From positions 24,185 through 88,184 of IMG/VR virus record IMGVR_UViG_3300048687_000070: a DNA stretch of 64,000 nt, one strand, 5' to 3'. The stretch is from a virus. Positions within the stretch are counted from its first letter, which is position 1, and the number at the start of each line of letters is the position of its first letter. This document shows, piece by piece, positions 63,998 through 64,000 of this stretch. A program made the translations under genes and the position numbers. The notes beneath the pieces are model-generated. The model made no database searches. It was not told the DNA's origin and saw only the letters and a list, made by a program, of their open reading frames with translations.

Positions 63998-64000
63998 GCT
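63994..64000 (+). CDS. Start of a second annealase gene (partial)
   Basis: GTGAGCT at the end of the window is identical to the start of the gene at 1231 and overlaps the nuclease stop in the same way. The rest lies outside the window. Confidence 0.6.

Larger units (their letters stand above)
62782..64000 (+). repeat. Right copy of the duplicated early recombination module
   Basis: The counterpart of 48-1240. Leader 62782-62799 is identical to 48-65. The nuclease differs at eight positions over about 279 aligned residues, and the window ends seven bases into the second annealase gene. The repeat length beyond the window is unknown. Confidence 0.9.

Noticed and set aside
1-64000. The window as one circular genome with terminal redundancy
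   Set aside because: The terminal copies are not identical: eight amino-acid changes in the nuclease and unrelated N-terminal halves in the small gene.

Overview
The window comes from a high-GC actinobacterium, most probably a Streptomyces or close relative. Third codon positions are almost always G or C, GTG starts are frequent, genes are chained by ATGA or GTGA overlaps, and several proteins belong to families typical of Streptomyces mobile DNA (DUF6907, DUF2637/SpdB-like, RapZ C-terminal domain, TraB/FtsK-type translocase). All of it reads as mobile DNA; I see no housekeeping chromosomal gene.

Layout. (1) 1-14097: rightward early operon of a siphophage-type element (element A). It starts with a RecE-like nuclease and a probable RecT-like annealing protein, then an ASCH protein, HTH/zinc-ribbon DNA-binding proteins, a replication initiator that carries repeats resembling an internal origin, and about twenty small, translationally coupled genes. 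A strong terminator closes it at 14139-14174. (2) 14197-24511: a module resembling the core of an actinomycete integrative and conjugative element (AICE). Leftward regulators (GIY-YIG/GntR fusion, XRE sensor protein, small HTH protein) diverge from a rightward operon of small genes that ends with a DUF2637/SpdB-like membrane protein, a TraB/FtsK-like DNA pump and another membrane protein. (3) 24512-51893: a terminator and a small HTH gene, then the complete late region: tail fibre and beta-helix tailspike genes, HNH endonuclease, terminase, portal-MuF, prohead protease, capsid, connectors, tail tube, frameshifted tail chaperone, tape measure with two muralytic domains, minor tail proteins, amidase endolysin and holin-like genes. 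(4) 51943-57000: post-lysis accessory region with a tyrosine recombinase, a GntR and two HTH regulators, small genes, and about 650 bases without a convincing gene. (5) 57031-64000: left end of a second, related prophage (element B): leftward integrase, leftward XRE repressor with paired operators, and a rightward early operon. This operon ends in a near-copy of the first genes of the window (nuclease at 63131-63997 versus 359-1234, with eight substitutions over about 279 aligned residues).

The simplest reading is two related prophages in tandem, only the left ends of whose early operons are visible twice. Element A combines an intact-looking tailed-phage genome with an AICE-type double-stranded DNA transfer module, so it could in principle move both as a virion and by mycelial conjugation. 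Two features next to the transfer genes stand out. There are twelve GGTACC sites in about 630 bp inside the SpdB-like gene just before the DNA pump, which is a candidate cis-acting transfer locus. There is also a degenerate tRNA-like sequence overlapping the end of a gene for a stand-alone RapZ C-terminal (RNA-binding) domain. Functional calls rest on reading motifs and gene order; no database search was possible.
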